The notes: generated by a model not told the origin, from the sequence alone. DNA of 25,695 nucleotides from a virus (IMGVR_UViG_3300021371_000092:1-25695); one strand, 5' to 3'; positions 7,044-12,566 are shown, counted from the stretch's first letter. Numbers and translations are program-made.

Positions 7044-7678
7044 AGGTTTACTTGCTTGGGTCTATGTTGCAGTAGCTCGGCTATATAATCAGCAGCTCCA
7101 TTCTTGTTACTTTGCCTGAATAGGAATTGAGGTGTTAGCTTATCCATCCAGAATGAGTCGTCGTGGTTATTTATAGCTTCTACTATTTCAGCAGCACTAT
7201 ATATCGAGAACCAGTACTTGAAGTTTTTAAGGTTATTCTTATTTGGCTTAAATCTCGTATTTTTTATTTCATTCCATTTTGAAATTAAAGACTTGTATTT
7301 GTTAAATATCTCTTCGCTTGTATATTCAACGCCTTTAGCGTCAGTATATTTCTCTTTCTCTTTCTCTTTCTCTTTCTCTTGCATAGAGGGGTCTACATAG
7401 GGTCCCTCTATACCCCCCTTGCAGGGGTCTACTATGGGGGTTAGTTTTATTTTCGTAGCATCCTCATAACCTTTGACTTGCAAGTCTATTGAATGCTCTT
7501 GACTGAGATATGCAAACCTAACCATCCCAGTAAGCTCTTTGGGTTTTAAGCCTTGAAACTGCCTATCTAATAAAGCCTCAATAAATAAAAGTTTCTCCTT
7601 GTCGTTTAGCTCATTGTAAACGTCATAATAAGAGCGATAGAATTTAAACGCTTTTCTTTTTGTGAGTTTTTGTGCCAT
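7040..7678 (-). CDS. Replication initiator-like protein with a repeat-coded linker
   Basis: The 212-residue protein has three parts. Residues 1-75 (RKAFKFYRSYYDVYNELNDK ...) resemble a helical domain common in phage replication proteins, of the kind often labelled DUF6291. A linker at 80-111 holds two VDP peptides and a (EK)5 run. The C-terminal part at about 120-212 looks like a DnaD/helicase-loader-type helical domain (FKPNKNNLKNFKYWFSIYSA). It lies directly upstream of the helicase gene. The linker DNA holds direct and inverted repeats (7351-7440) that may be an origin, as in the lambda O gene. The initiator role is inferred from context. Confidence 0.65.
   Translation of the reverse strand: MAQKLTKRKAFKFYRSYYDVYNELNDKEKLLFIEALLDRQFQGLKPKELTGMVRFAYLSQEHSIDLQVKGYEDATKIKLTPIVDPCKGGIEGPYVDPSMQEKEKEKEKEKYTDAKGVEYTSEEIFNKYKSLISKWNEIKNTRFKPNKNNLKNFKYWFSIYSAAEIVEAINNHDDSFWMDKLTPQFLFRQSNKNGAADYIAELLQHRPKQVNL
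7351..7380. repeat. Hexanucleotide tandem repeat, TCTTTC
   Basis: Nearly five copies of TCTTTC run from 7353 to 7380. On the coding (minus) strand they encode alternating Glu and Lys in the initiator linker. Because the unit is 6 bp, copy-number change would lengthen or shorten the linker without shifting the frame. Confidence 0.9.
7383..7440. other. Candidate replication origin inside the initiator gene
   Basis: A locally G/C-rich 58-bp patch in an AT-rich genome carries a 10-bp direct repeat AGGGGTCTAC (7387-7396 and 7423-7432, spaced 36 bp apart). It also holds an 8-bp inverted repeat ATAGAGGG/CCCTCTAT (7383-7390 and 7404-7411) and CCCC-TTGCA-GGGG (7415-7427). Iteron-like repeats within the initiator's own linker resemble the lambda origin. 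The function is inferred. The repeats could also simply reflect the low-complexity linker. Confidence 0.4.
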
Positions 7679-7680
7679 AA

Positions 7681-7896
7681 TTAAACTGGTTTTGCTTCGT
7701 TAATTAATCTTCTCAACTCTTTAGATAAAGCTATAGCAGTGGATACATCTAATCTAATCTCCTTACTTTCGCTATTTACTTCGTTGTAGTAGTCCCAAAT
7801 CTCAATAGTTATCTCGTCTTGGTCTGTGTTGGTTACTTGTATTTCGTTTTCAGAGTTGCACTCTTTGCCCATAAATACTTTTTTAAATCTACTCAT
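7681..7896 (-). CDS. Small acidic phage protein, first gene of the left operon
   Basis: The 71-residue protein starts at ATG 7896-7894 (MSRFKKVF). A frame-compatible TTG start 10 codons upstream is less likely, because the ATG follows an A-rich stretch as usual here. A C-terminal helix (STAIALSKELRRLINEA) follows a strand-rich acidic centre. I do not recognise it. As the first gene downstream of the leader RNA at 7936-8030, it would be the first product of the left operon and could be a regulator, but there is no clear DNA-binding motif. Confidence 0.6.
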   Translation of the reverse strand: MSRFKKVFMGKECNSENEIQVTNTDQDEITIEIWDYYNEVNSESKEIRLDVSTAIALSKELRRLINEAKPV

Positions 7897-7935
7897 AATT
7901 TTATAATGGTTTTTAAGATTAACCAATAAACTGAT

Positions 7936-7992
7936 AAAAAAAAAGACCTCACAATAGAAGTAGGTTAGGACTACTGCTAAAGATTGGTCTTT
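7936..7992 (-). terminator. Terminator/attenuator in the left operon leader
   Basis: On the minus strand AAAGACC (7992-7986) pairs with GGUCUUU (7948-7942), and the stem runs straight into six more U residues (to 7936). A smaller hairpin AGUAG/CUACU sits inside. On the plus strand the stem is followed by only three T, so termination is expected for leftward transcription. It lies about 40 nt before the first gene, so it could attenuate the operon or end a short RNA. Confidence 0.55.
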
Positions 7993-8030
7993 AAATATTT
8001 TAAATTTATAACCTCCTAACGGTTAATATC
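7942..8030 (-). ncRNA. Leader RNA with two hairpins and complementary loops
   Basis: The minus-strand RNA expected from the -7 element at 8035-8042 begins near 8030. Hairpin 1 is UAACC-GUUAGGA-GGUUA (8025-8009). Hairpin 2 is AGUAG-UCCUAAC-CUACU (7975-7959), enclosed by the terminator stem. The two 7-nt loops, GUUAGGA and UCCUAAC, are perfect reverse complements and could form a kissing complex. Hairpin 1 also contains AGGAGG, an SD-like sequence unusual in this genome. Attenuation, a small regulatory RNA or a DNA operator repeat are all possible. Confidence 0.5.
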
Positions 8031-8034
8031 TCTG

Positions 8035-8042
8035 CAAATATA
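8035..8042 (-). promoter_or_regulatory. -7 element for the left operon
   Basis: The minus strand reads TATATTTG, an exact TAnnTTTG match. It would start transcription near 8030, just before hairpin 1 of the leader RNA. A TTTG lies 11 nt upstream, too close for a classical -33 box. It lies back to back with the plus-strand element at 8068-8075. Confidence 0.5.
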
Positions 8043-8067
8043 AAAATATAATACAAATAAAAAAAAT

Positions 8068-8075
8068 TACTTTTG
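8068..8075 (+). promoter_or_regulatory. -7 element for the right operon, leaderless arrangement
   Basis: The plus strand reads TACTTTTG, an exact TAnnTTTG match, only 4 nt before the ATG at 8080. Transcription from it would begin at the start codon. No -33 TTG is visible upstream in this A-rich stretch. Confidence 0.5.
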
Positions 8076-8079
8076 GAAA

Positions 8080-8406
8080 ATGGAAATAATTTTAAAAGAC
8101 CTCCCTAAAATCTCCCTTAATAAGTGGTACGCTGGTATGCATTGGACAAAGAGAAAGAAGATAAAGGACAACTATACTCAGATAGTCCGCAGCCAGTTTG
8201 CTTCCCTTCTAAGCAAAGATAAGACTTATCAAGTAGAATACCACTTCACATTTAAGAGTAGACCCTTAGACGCTTCTAACTGCGTTGCTATGGTTAAGAT
8301 GATAGAAGATATAATCTTCGAGACAGATAGCTATAAGGTAGTAACGGAGATATTAATTACAAGCTCAAAAGGATTAGAAGATAAGGTACTTATTAAGCTA
8401 CGCTAA
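8080..8406 (+). CDS. RusA-like Holliday junction resolvase
   Basis: The 108-residue protein has the size and layout of RusA: an N-terminal LPKISLNKWYAGMHW segment, a basic KRKKIK patch, and an acidic core with Asp64, Asn67, Asp77 and Asp83 (PLDASNCVAMVKMIED, then ETDSYKVV). RusA enzymes cut four-way DNA junctions with acidic residues that bind metal. The usual DDxxV triplet is altered here, so activity is likely but not certain. It is the first gene of the plus-strand operon and would resolve the recombination intermediates made by the ERF protein and exonuclease downstream. No gene occupies the 112 bp after it; that gap holds a promoter candidate. Confidence 0.75.
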   Translation: MEIILKDLPKISLNKWYAGMHWTKRKKIKDNYTQIVRSQFASLLSKDKTYQVEYHFTFKSRPLDASNCVAMVKMIEDIIFETDSYKVVTEILITSSKGLEDKVLIKLR

Positions 8407-8461
8407 TAGCCTTTTTTATAATAGTCCATTATTTGTCCAAAAAAAATAAATTAAATAATCC

Positions 8462-8493
8462 TTGCTTTGTATTAATTTTTTATACTTTATTTG
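8462..8493 (+). promoter_or_regulatory. Promoter candidate for the small-gene cluster
   Basis: A TTG at 8462-8464 is followed 21 nt later by TTTATTTG (8486-8493), one base off TAnnTTTG. That spacing fits Bacteroidetes promoters. It would give a leader of roughly 25 nt before the ATG at 8519, ending in the A-rich start motif. Confidence 0.45.
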
Positions 8494-8518
8494 CAGCATA
8501 AATAAAAAACGAAACAAA

Positions 8519-8668
8519 ATGAACACAAACACATTTACAATCACATTTAGAAACGTAAACCGTAATTGGGAGTCAGTAACTTTAAAATTAAAAATGCACT
8601 CAGTAAACGAAGTTAAGGAATGGTGGGACGAACATAATTCATCTGCAAGGTCAATAGAAAAACATTAA
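8519..8668 (+). CDS. Small phage protein, unknown function
   Basis: The start at 8519 gives 49 residues beginning MNTNTFTITFRNVNRNW. An earlier frame-compatible ATG at 8462 lies inside the promoter candidate and is rejected. The ATG follows ACGAAACAAA, the A-rich motif seen before four genes here. The protein has a strand-rich N-terminal half and a helix with WW (VNEVKEWWDEHN). The function is unknown; these short early genes often modulate the host. Confidence 0.6.
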   Translation: MNTNTFTITFRNVNRNWESVTLKLKMHSVNEVKEWWDEHNSSARSIEKH

Positions 8669-8688
8669 CATAATAAAAAACAAAACAA

Positions 8689-8883
8689 ATGGAAAAATTA
8701 GAAATAACATTTAGCCTCAGGGACTGGAAACAAGGTTCTGAGCTTCTATGGAAGTTAGGTATGACAGAGGAATTAGAGCTTACAGACTGCCACGAGTTAG
8801 AAGTAGAGTTTGACTTAATACACTTTATAGAAGGTGAATTAGAAAGAGCAGACGTAGAGTTTGAAATAGAATTTAAAAAATAA
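8689..8883 (+). CDS. Small strongly acidic protein
   Basis: The 64-residue protein is rich in Glu and Asp (EELELTDCHELEVEFDL) and may mimic nucleic acid charge, as several phage anti-host proteins do. That is speculative. The ATG follows AAAACAAAACAA with the same A-rich start signal as its neighbours. No motif is recognised. Confidence 0.6.
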   Translation: MEKLEITFSLRDWKQGSELLWKLGMTEELELTDCHELEVEFDLIHFIEGELERADVEFEIEFKK

Positions 8884-8895
8884 AAACAAAACAAA

Positions 8896-9198
8896 ATGAA
8901 ACAAACAATTAATTTTTACGATTTTAGAGATGCTTTTATTAAAGCTGGCAGAGGAAACCAATTTACGTATTCAGGTCTTAGAGCAATATTTGACTACATT
9001 GAAGATTACGAAAATGATTGCGACACACAAATAGAGCTTGATGTAATAGCTTTATGTTGCGAGTATACAGAGTACGACAATATAGCCGAGTTTTGGTTAG
9101 AATACGACCAAGAGGATTACCCAGATATCGATGCCATAGAGTATAACACTCAGGTAATAATGATAGATGAAGAGGCGTTTATTATGGCAAATTTTTAG
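8896..9198 (+). CDS. Acidic conserved phage protein, unknown function
   Basis: The 100-residue protein carries FYDFRDAFIKAGRGNQFTYS near the N terminus and IELDVIALCCEYTEY near the middle. I recognise this combination from small proteins widespread in marine phages, but no function is known to me. The CC pair and the acidic second half are characteristic. The start follows ACAAAACAAA directly. It lies in the early-type cluster. Confidence 0.7.
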   Translation: MKQTINFYDFRDAFIKAGRGNQFTYSGLRAIFDYIEDYENDCDTQIELDVIALCCEYTEYDNIAEFWLEYDQEDYPDIDAIEYNTQVIMIDEEAFIMANF

Positions 9199-9199
9199 T

Positions 9200-9349
9200 A
9201 TGAGAGAGCAAATTATTAAAGCAGTCAGTACACTAACCCCTATGTCATTAGTGTGCTGGTATGTAGACGAACCGAGAGCAGCAGTAGCAGTATTTGTAAT
9301 AGGGTTTATAGCTACCTTAGAACGGCTTGAAATTAAAATAAATAAATAA
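9200..9349 (+). CDS. Small membrane protein, unknown function
   Basis: The ATG at 9200 follows the previous stop by 1 nt and gives 49 residues. An upstream ATG at 9167, inside the previous gene, would add 11 residues and is less likely. The segment AAVAVFVIGFIATLERL is a plausible transmembrane helix ending in a basic tail. Nothing else is recognised. Confidence 0.5.
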   Translation: MREQIIKAVSTLTPMSLVCWYVDEPRAAVAVFVIGFIATLERLEIKINK

Positions 9350-9371
9350 TCATTGTATCACTAATTAATAC

Positions 9372-9379
9372 TATATTCG
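9372..9379 (+). promoter_or_regulatory. -7-like element, leaderless arrangement
   Basis: TATATTCG, one base off TAnnTTTG, lies 4 nt before the ATG at 9384. That is the same spacing as the elements before 8080 and 4572. A TTG lies 16 nt upstream (9353-9355). Confidence 0.4.
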
Positions 9380-9383
9380 CATT

Positions 9384-9575
9384 ATGAACGAAACAATAAA
9401 ACTAACAAAAATAGACGAGTGGAATATCTTAGAGCTCCTCAACGAAAAGATAGTCTACTATCAGAAACTAAAGCAAGAGTGGGCTGGAGACGGGGAAGAT
9501 GAAGACTTCTCTATGTCTACACATTGCGATAATCAAATAAATTCACTTACACAAATCAAGAATAAATTTTTATGA
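9384..9575 (+). CDS. Small acidic helical protein, unknown function
   Basis: The 63-residue protein is mostly helical with an acidic centre (WAGDGEDEDFS). It starts right after a -7-like element and overlaps the next gene by 4 bp (ATGA). No family is recognised. Confidence 0.55.
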   Translation: MNETIKLTKIDEWNILELLNEKIVYYQKLKQEWAGDGEDEDFSMSTHCDNQINSLTQIKNKFL

Positions 9576-9868
9576 TATTTAACGACAAACTAAGCAGAAT
9601 GATGAGTAGAGCTATTAAGGCAAATACTACCACCACCGAGAGAGAAGGCGTGGCAGCACTCCACGAGATGAGCATACACACTTTAAATAGCGTTATAAAT
9701 ATGCAGCGTAACGTAGCAAAGAGTAACGTGCCAGCGTTAACAGACATAATACGAATTGCGATAGCAAATGCAAACAAGTACGGTATCTCATTGACTCGGT
9801 ACATAGAAATGGCAAAGGCTGCCGAAGCAGCCCAGTTGTCAAATGAAACAAAACAAAAAGCAAATTAA
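9572..9868 (+). CDS. Helical protein upstream of the recombinase, unknown function
   Basis: The 98-residue protein appears fully helical (RMMSRAIKANTTTTERE; ALTDIIRIAIANANKYG). It precedes the ERF annealing protein by 23 bp and overlaps the gene before by 4 bp. It might assist recombination, but only position suggests this. Confidence 0.6.
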   Translation: MIFNDKLSRMMSRAIKANTTTTEREGVAALHEMSIHTLNSVINMQRNVAKSNVPALTDIIRIAIANANKYGISLTRYIEMAKAAEAAQLSNETKQKAN

Positions 9869-9891
9869 ATCAAATAAACGAACAAAACAAA

Positions 9892-10392
9892 ATGAACATT
9901 TACACAAAATTAGCAGCAGTCAAAAAAGAGATAGGGGCTATCTCTAAAGACTCAACAAATCCGTTCTTTAAGTCAAAGTACTTTGACATTAACGGACTAC
10001 TAAAACACGTAGAGCCATTATTAGACAAGAACGGTCTACTACTCCTCCAGCCAATAGTCAAAGGTGAGGTATTCTCTGAGATAATAGACGTAGAAAACGG
10101 AGATAGCGTTACAAGTTCAATGCTATTGCCAAATATCCAAGACCCTCAGAAGGTAGGTAGTGCAGTAACGTATTACAGACGCTATACGCTCCAGTCGCTC
10201 TTAGGACTACAAGCAGAGGATGACGACGCCAATGTAGCCAGTAAAGCCACTAAGCCGAAGGCGGATAAAAAGTGGGTTAACAAAGGTGACAAGATATGGA
10301 ATGCAGCCATAGATAAAGGAGTAAAGATAGGTGAGCTTTTAAAGCACTACGCAATAAGTAAAGATAATCAAGCAGTATACCCTTACAGATGA
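9892..10392 (+). CDS. ERF-family single-strand annealing recombinase
   Basis: The 166-residue protein carries the ERF signature: NPFFKSKYFDINGLL at 23-37, GSAVTYYRRYTL at 89-100 and the acidic EDDDAN at 109-114. ERF proteins such as P22 Erf anneal complementary single strands and drive phage recombination and circularisation. The C-terminal part after 120 is a basic linker and a short helical tail, as usual. The ATG follows ACAAAACAAA, and the stop overlaps the exonuclease gene by 4 bp. The recombinase-exonuclease pairing matches the lambda Beta-Exo arrangement. Confidence 0.9.
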   Translation: MNIYTKLAAVKKEIGAISKDSTNPFFKSKYFDINGLLKHVEPLLDKNGLLLLQPIVKGEVFSEIIDVENGDSVTSSMLLPNIQDPQKVGSAVTYYRRYTLQSLLGLQAEDDDANVASKATKPKADKKWVNKGDKIWNAAIDKGVKIGELLKHYAISKDNQAVYPYR

Positions 10393-10991
10393 GAGAATTT
10401 AAGATAAGAGCATCAGCTTCAGGTAAATTAGCAGTAAGTCCTCGCTCTAAGAGCGAGGCTTTATCTAAGACTACAAAGAGCTACTTGCAAGAGTGGTTAG
10501 CGTGTGAGATATACGGTGTCAGAAAGCAGATAAAGTCTAAGTATTTAGATAAGGGCAATAGAATGGAGCAAGACGCTATTAATTATGCAGCAGACGTGTT
10601 AGGTTGGCTCTTCGCTGCTAAGAATGAGGAGTATTTCGAGGACGAATACTTCTGCGGTACGCCTGACGTAATACTTGAAGACACGATAGTCGACATAAAA
10701 TGCTCGTGGGATTGTTTTACCTTTCCATTATTTGAGGAGGATATACCTAATAAAGACTATCTATACCAGCTTCAAGTATATATGCACCTAACTGGCAAGC
10801 GAAAGGCTCAGCTTTGCTATGTGCTTATGAACACTCCTGAAGACTTAACCTTTGACGAGCCAATAAATTACACCGAAATAGATAGCAAGTATAGGATTAA
10901 GACCTTTGATATAGACTACGACCCTGAGATAATAGAGAAACTACAAGATAAAGTAAAAATTTCAAGACAATACATAAAAGAATTAATATGA
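10389..10991 (+). CDS. YqaJ-like PD-(D/E)XK exonuclease
   Basis: The 200-residue protein has the PD-(D/E)XK nuclease core. Glu60 (GNRMEQDA) comes first, then GTPDVI at 90-95 with Asp93, VDIKCSW at 101-107 with Asp102 and Lys104, and the QxxxY motif YQLQVYMHL at 126-134. This pattern fits the YqaJ/lambda exonuclease group that resects DNA ends to feed the annealing protein. It is translated with the ERF gene (4-bp overlap) and with the DnaA-like gene after it (4 bp). A perfect hairpin at 10440-10458 lies near its 5' end. A Cas4-like nuclease is less likely, since no cysteine cluster is present. Confidence 0.85.
   Translation: MREFKIRASASGKLAVSPRSKSEALSKTTKSYLQEWLACEIYGVRKQIKSKYLDKGNRMEQDAINYAADVLGWLFAAKNEEYFEDEYFCGTPDVILEDTIVDIKCSWDCFTFPLFEEDIPNKDYLYQLQVYMHLTGKRKAQLCYVLMNTPEDLTFDEPINYTEIDSKYRIKTFDIDYDPEIIEKLQDKVKISRQYIKELI
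10440..10458. repeat. Perfect 8-bp hairpin near the start of the exonuclease gene
   Basis: CCTCGCTC and GAGCGAGG are exact complements around the 3-nt loop TAA. The stem begins 51 nt after the start codon and is very GC-rich for this genome. It encodes part of SPRSKSEALSK. It may slow translation or be an RNase site. Confidence 0.7.
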
Positions 10992-11395
10992 CATATAAAG
11001 AACTGAAGATTAAATACGAAAAATCGCAAGAAATAGCTATGCTTCAAGAGCAATATATAGCTGAACTCAAGGAGATAATCAAAGAGGGGTATGTACCCAA
11101 AAAAAGTCTTACTTTGCCTGATATTATGGACGCAGTTTGCAACTATTATCAAGTAGAAAGCAAACATATTTTCGGCAGAAAGAGGAATAGACCGTATGTA
11201 AGACCTCGACAAATAGTAGCGTACATCGCTAAGTATAACATCCCAAACATAACTTATAAGGATATAGGAAGGTATTTAGGTAACAGAGACCATAGCACTA
11301 TGATTAACTCAGTTAAGAGCATAAATGACGAACTTTCATACAGATTGAAGTTCAGAACAGAAGTTAACGAAATAAAAGCTATGCTAAGCCTATGA
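10988..11395 (+). CDS. Stand-alone DnaA DNA-binding domain (domain IV)
   Basis: The 135-residue protein has an N-terminal coiled coil (1-35). It is followed by a DnaA C-terminal domain: TLPDIMDAVCNYYQV near 42-56, YVRPRQIVAYIAKY at 70-83 and the DnaA-box-binding signature GNRDHSTMINSVK at 98-110. The ATPase part of DnaA is absent. It could bind DnaA boxes in the host or phage chromosome, either to recruit host DnaA, to compete with it or to load the phage helicase. Such short DnaA-like proteins occur in phages. It overlaps both neighbours by 4 bp. Confidence 0.85.
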   Translation: MTYKELKIKYEKSQEIAMLQEQYIAELKEIIKEGYVPKKSLTLPDIMDAVCNYYQVESKHIFGRKRNRPYVRPRQIVAYIAKYNIPNITYKDIGRYLGNRDHSTMINSVKSINDELSYRLKFRTEVNEIKAMLSL

Positions 11396-11784
11396 AATTT
11401 TTTTTAATTTTAATTTTATTCTTGCCTACTGGTTCTCCAGTAGGTGAGATTATTGATGCAAAAGACACTAACCTCATAGACGCTATCATACACGTAGAGA
11501 GTAGAGGCGATAGTACGGCACACAATAAGCGAGAAGATGCCGTAGGAGTGCTGCAAATACGCCCTATAATGCTTAGAGAGGTGAATAGGCTGCTCGGCTA
11601 CGACAAATACACCCTAAAAGATAGGTGGAGCAAGGCTAAGTCTATTGAGATGTTTGAGGTAATAAGAGAGCACACTACTAACCCGACAGACGAGAAGCTG
11701 GCGAGGAATTGGAACGGAGGTTGGAACGGATATAAAAAACCAAGCACATTAAAATACTGGAATAAAGTAAAAGAACAACTATGA
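11392..11784 (+). CDS. Secreted lytic transglycosylase-like lysozyme
   Basis: The 130-residue protein begins with a hydrophobic signal-like segment (KFFLILILFLPTG). The rest resembles a small SLT/lysozyme domain: HVESRG at 34-39 with likely catalytic Glu36, AVGVLQIRP at 50-58, and ARNWNGGWNG at 104-113. It would cleave peptidoglycan in the periplasm, either as an endolysin with a signal-arrest anchor or as an entry enzyme. Spanin-like genes follow, which supports a lysis role. The start overlaps the DnaA-like gene by 4 bp. A perfect hairpin (11425-11444) lies in the signal-peptide coding region. Confidence 0.75.
   Translation: MKFFLILILFLPTGSPVGEIIDAKDTNLIDAIIHVESRGDSTAHNKREDAVGVLQIRPIMLREVNRLLGYDKYTLKDRWSKAKSIEMFEVIREHTTNPTDEKLARNWNGGWNGYKKPSTLKYWNKVKEQL
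11425..11444. repeat. Perfect 8-bp hairpin in the lysozyme signal-peptide region
   Basis: CCTACTGG and CCAGTAGG pair exactly around the tetraloop TTCT, 33 nt after the ATG and directly after a very AT-rich stretch. It could limit early translation of a lysis gene. Confidence 0.7.
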
Positions 11785-12008
11785 GTATACATTACGACAA
11801 ACTAACATTTACAAAGGAGCAAGTATTAAAAGACGCAGAAGAATTGAACGGCATTTTTCAAGAGGATGACACCTTCTATTCTATTAAATTCCCATTTGGG
11901 CAAGATAGCTACACCCTAACAGAAAATAAACAAGAGAGCACCTCTATAAAATGTGATTGCAGCCACTTTACGGAGTGCCAAAATTTAATTAATTGCAGAG
12001 CAAAGTGA
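11781..12008 (+). CDS. Small Cys-containing protein, unknown function
   Basis: The 75-residue protein ends in a cysteine-rich tail (IKCDCSHFTECQNLINCRAK) with four Cys and one His, which could bind zinc. It has no signal peptide. It sits between the lysozyme-like and spanin-like genes and overlaps both by 4 bp, so it is part of the lysis cluster by position only. Confidence 0.6.
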   Translation: MSIHYDKLTFTKEQVLKDAEELNGIFQEDDTFYSIKFPFGQDSYTLTENKQESTSIKCDCSHFTECQNLINCRAK

Positions 12009-12262
12009 AAGTAAACAATAAATTGGCAATTATAGCAGCTTTATCAATACTGGTGTTTTATATAACGCTAAGCAGTAAAAAAGAGCTGCCTAAAACGTTA
12101 ACCGTAAACCTAACCAATACAGACACCATCTACAAGCAAATAGATAGCTTAGAGGTAGTGTCTGATACAATTAAATTATATTATGAAACTAAGGTCAAAA
12201 ATTATACTATTCTGCCTACTACTGAGCGAGTGCGTTTATTCGCAGAACGTATTAATAGATAA
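12005..12262 (+). CDS. Inner-membrane spanin-like protein
   Basis: The GTG at 12005 overlaps the previous stop (GTGA) and is preferred over a TTG at 11993. The 85-residue product has one N-terminal transmembrane helix (LAIIAALSILVFYITL), followed by a periplasmic stretch (TIYKQIDSLEVVSDTIKLYY). This fits an Rz-type i-spanin. The next gene starts 80 bp before its end in another frame, which is the nested arrangement of Rz/Rz1. Sequence similarity to a known spanin is not shown, so this is a topology and context call. Confidence 0.5.
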   Translation: MKVNNKLAIIAALSILVFYITLSSKKELPKTLTVNLTNTDTIYKQIDSLEVVSDTIKLYYETKVKNYTILPTTERVRLFAERINR

Positions 12263-12566
12263 CTCAGGCGATACGCTTGTGACTATTACACTGGAGCAGA
12301 TGGATGATATATACATAGAGCTTCTGCAAAAGGACTCTTTAATGGCACAAAGCGAAATAAGCCGTTTTAAGACACTTAAATACGTTCAGTTATTAGATAG
12401 TGCCGAAAAAGATATAACTACGCTTAGAATGCAATTAAATATAGTTAGCAGCGATTATAGTAGCTTATTGTATGTGAGCGAAAAGAAAATAAAACGAAAC
12501 AGAAAAATAGCTTTTTATTCTATTTTGGTAGCCATTTGTCAGGCTGCTATAATTTCAGTTTTGTAA
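12183..12566 (+). CDS. Membrane-bridging spanin-like protein
   Basis: The 127-residue protein has an N-terminal signal sequence with a possible but atypical lipobox (LLSEC, Cys17; Glu at -1 is unusual). A charged coiled-coil region follows (LQKDSLMAQSEISRF). A C-terminal transmembrane helix (IAFYSILVAICQAAIISVL) ends the protein. An N-terminal outer-membrane anchor plus a C-terminal inner-membrane helix is the layout of unimolecular spanins such as T1 gp11. With the overlapping gene before it, it could instead be half of a two-part spanin. Its 3' end overlaps the converging nuclease gene by 20 bp. It is the last gene of the plus-strand operon. Confidence 0.5.
   Translation: MKLRSKIILFCLLLSECVYSQNVLIDNSGDTLVTITLEQMDDIYIELLQKDSLMAQSEISRFKTLKYVQLLDSAEKDITTLRMQLNIVSSDYSSLLYVSEKKIKRNRKIAFYSILVAICQAAIISVL

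Noticed and set aside
7351-7380. Hexamer repeat as a phase-variation switch
   Set aside because: The unit is a multiple of three, so copy changes cannot turn the gene off.
7387-7440. Four G tracts that might form a quadruplex
   Set aside because: Loops of about 10, 21 and 8 nt and a middle tract of three G make a stable quadruplex unlikely. Repeats are the better description.
8396-8420. Short hairpin GCTA/TAGC followed by CTTTTTT after the RusA-like gene
   Set aside because: The stem has only 4 bp, too weak for a terminator call. Some readthrough or a weak pause is possible.
12504-12526. AAAATAG/CTATTTT stem that could end the minus-strand late operon
   Set aside because: The stem has one G-C pair and a 9-nt loop, and only a broken U tract follows, so it is not convincing.
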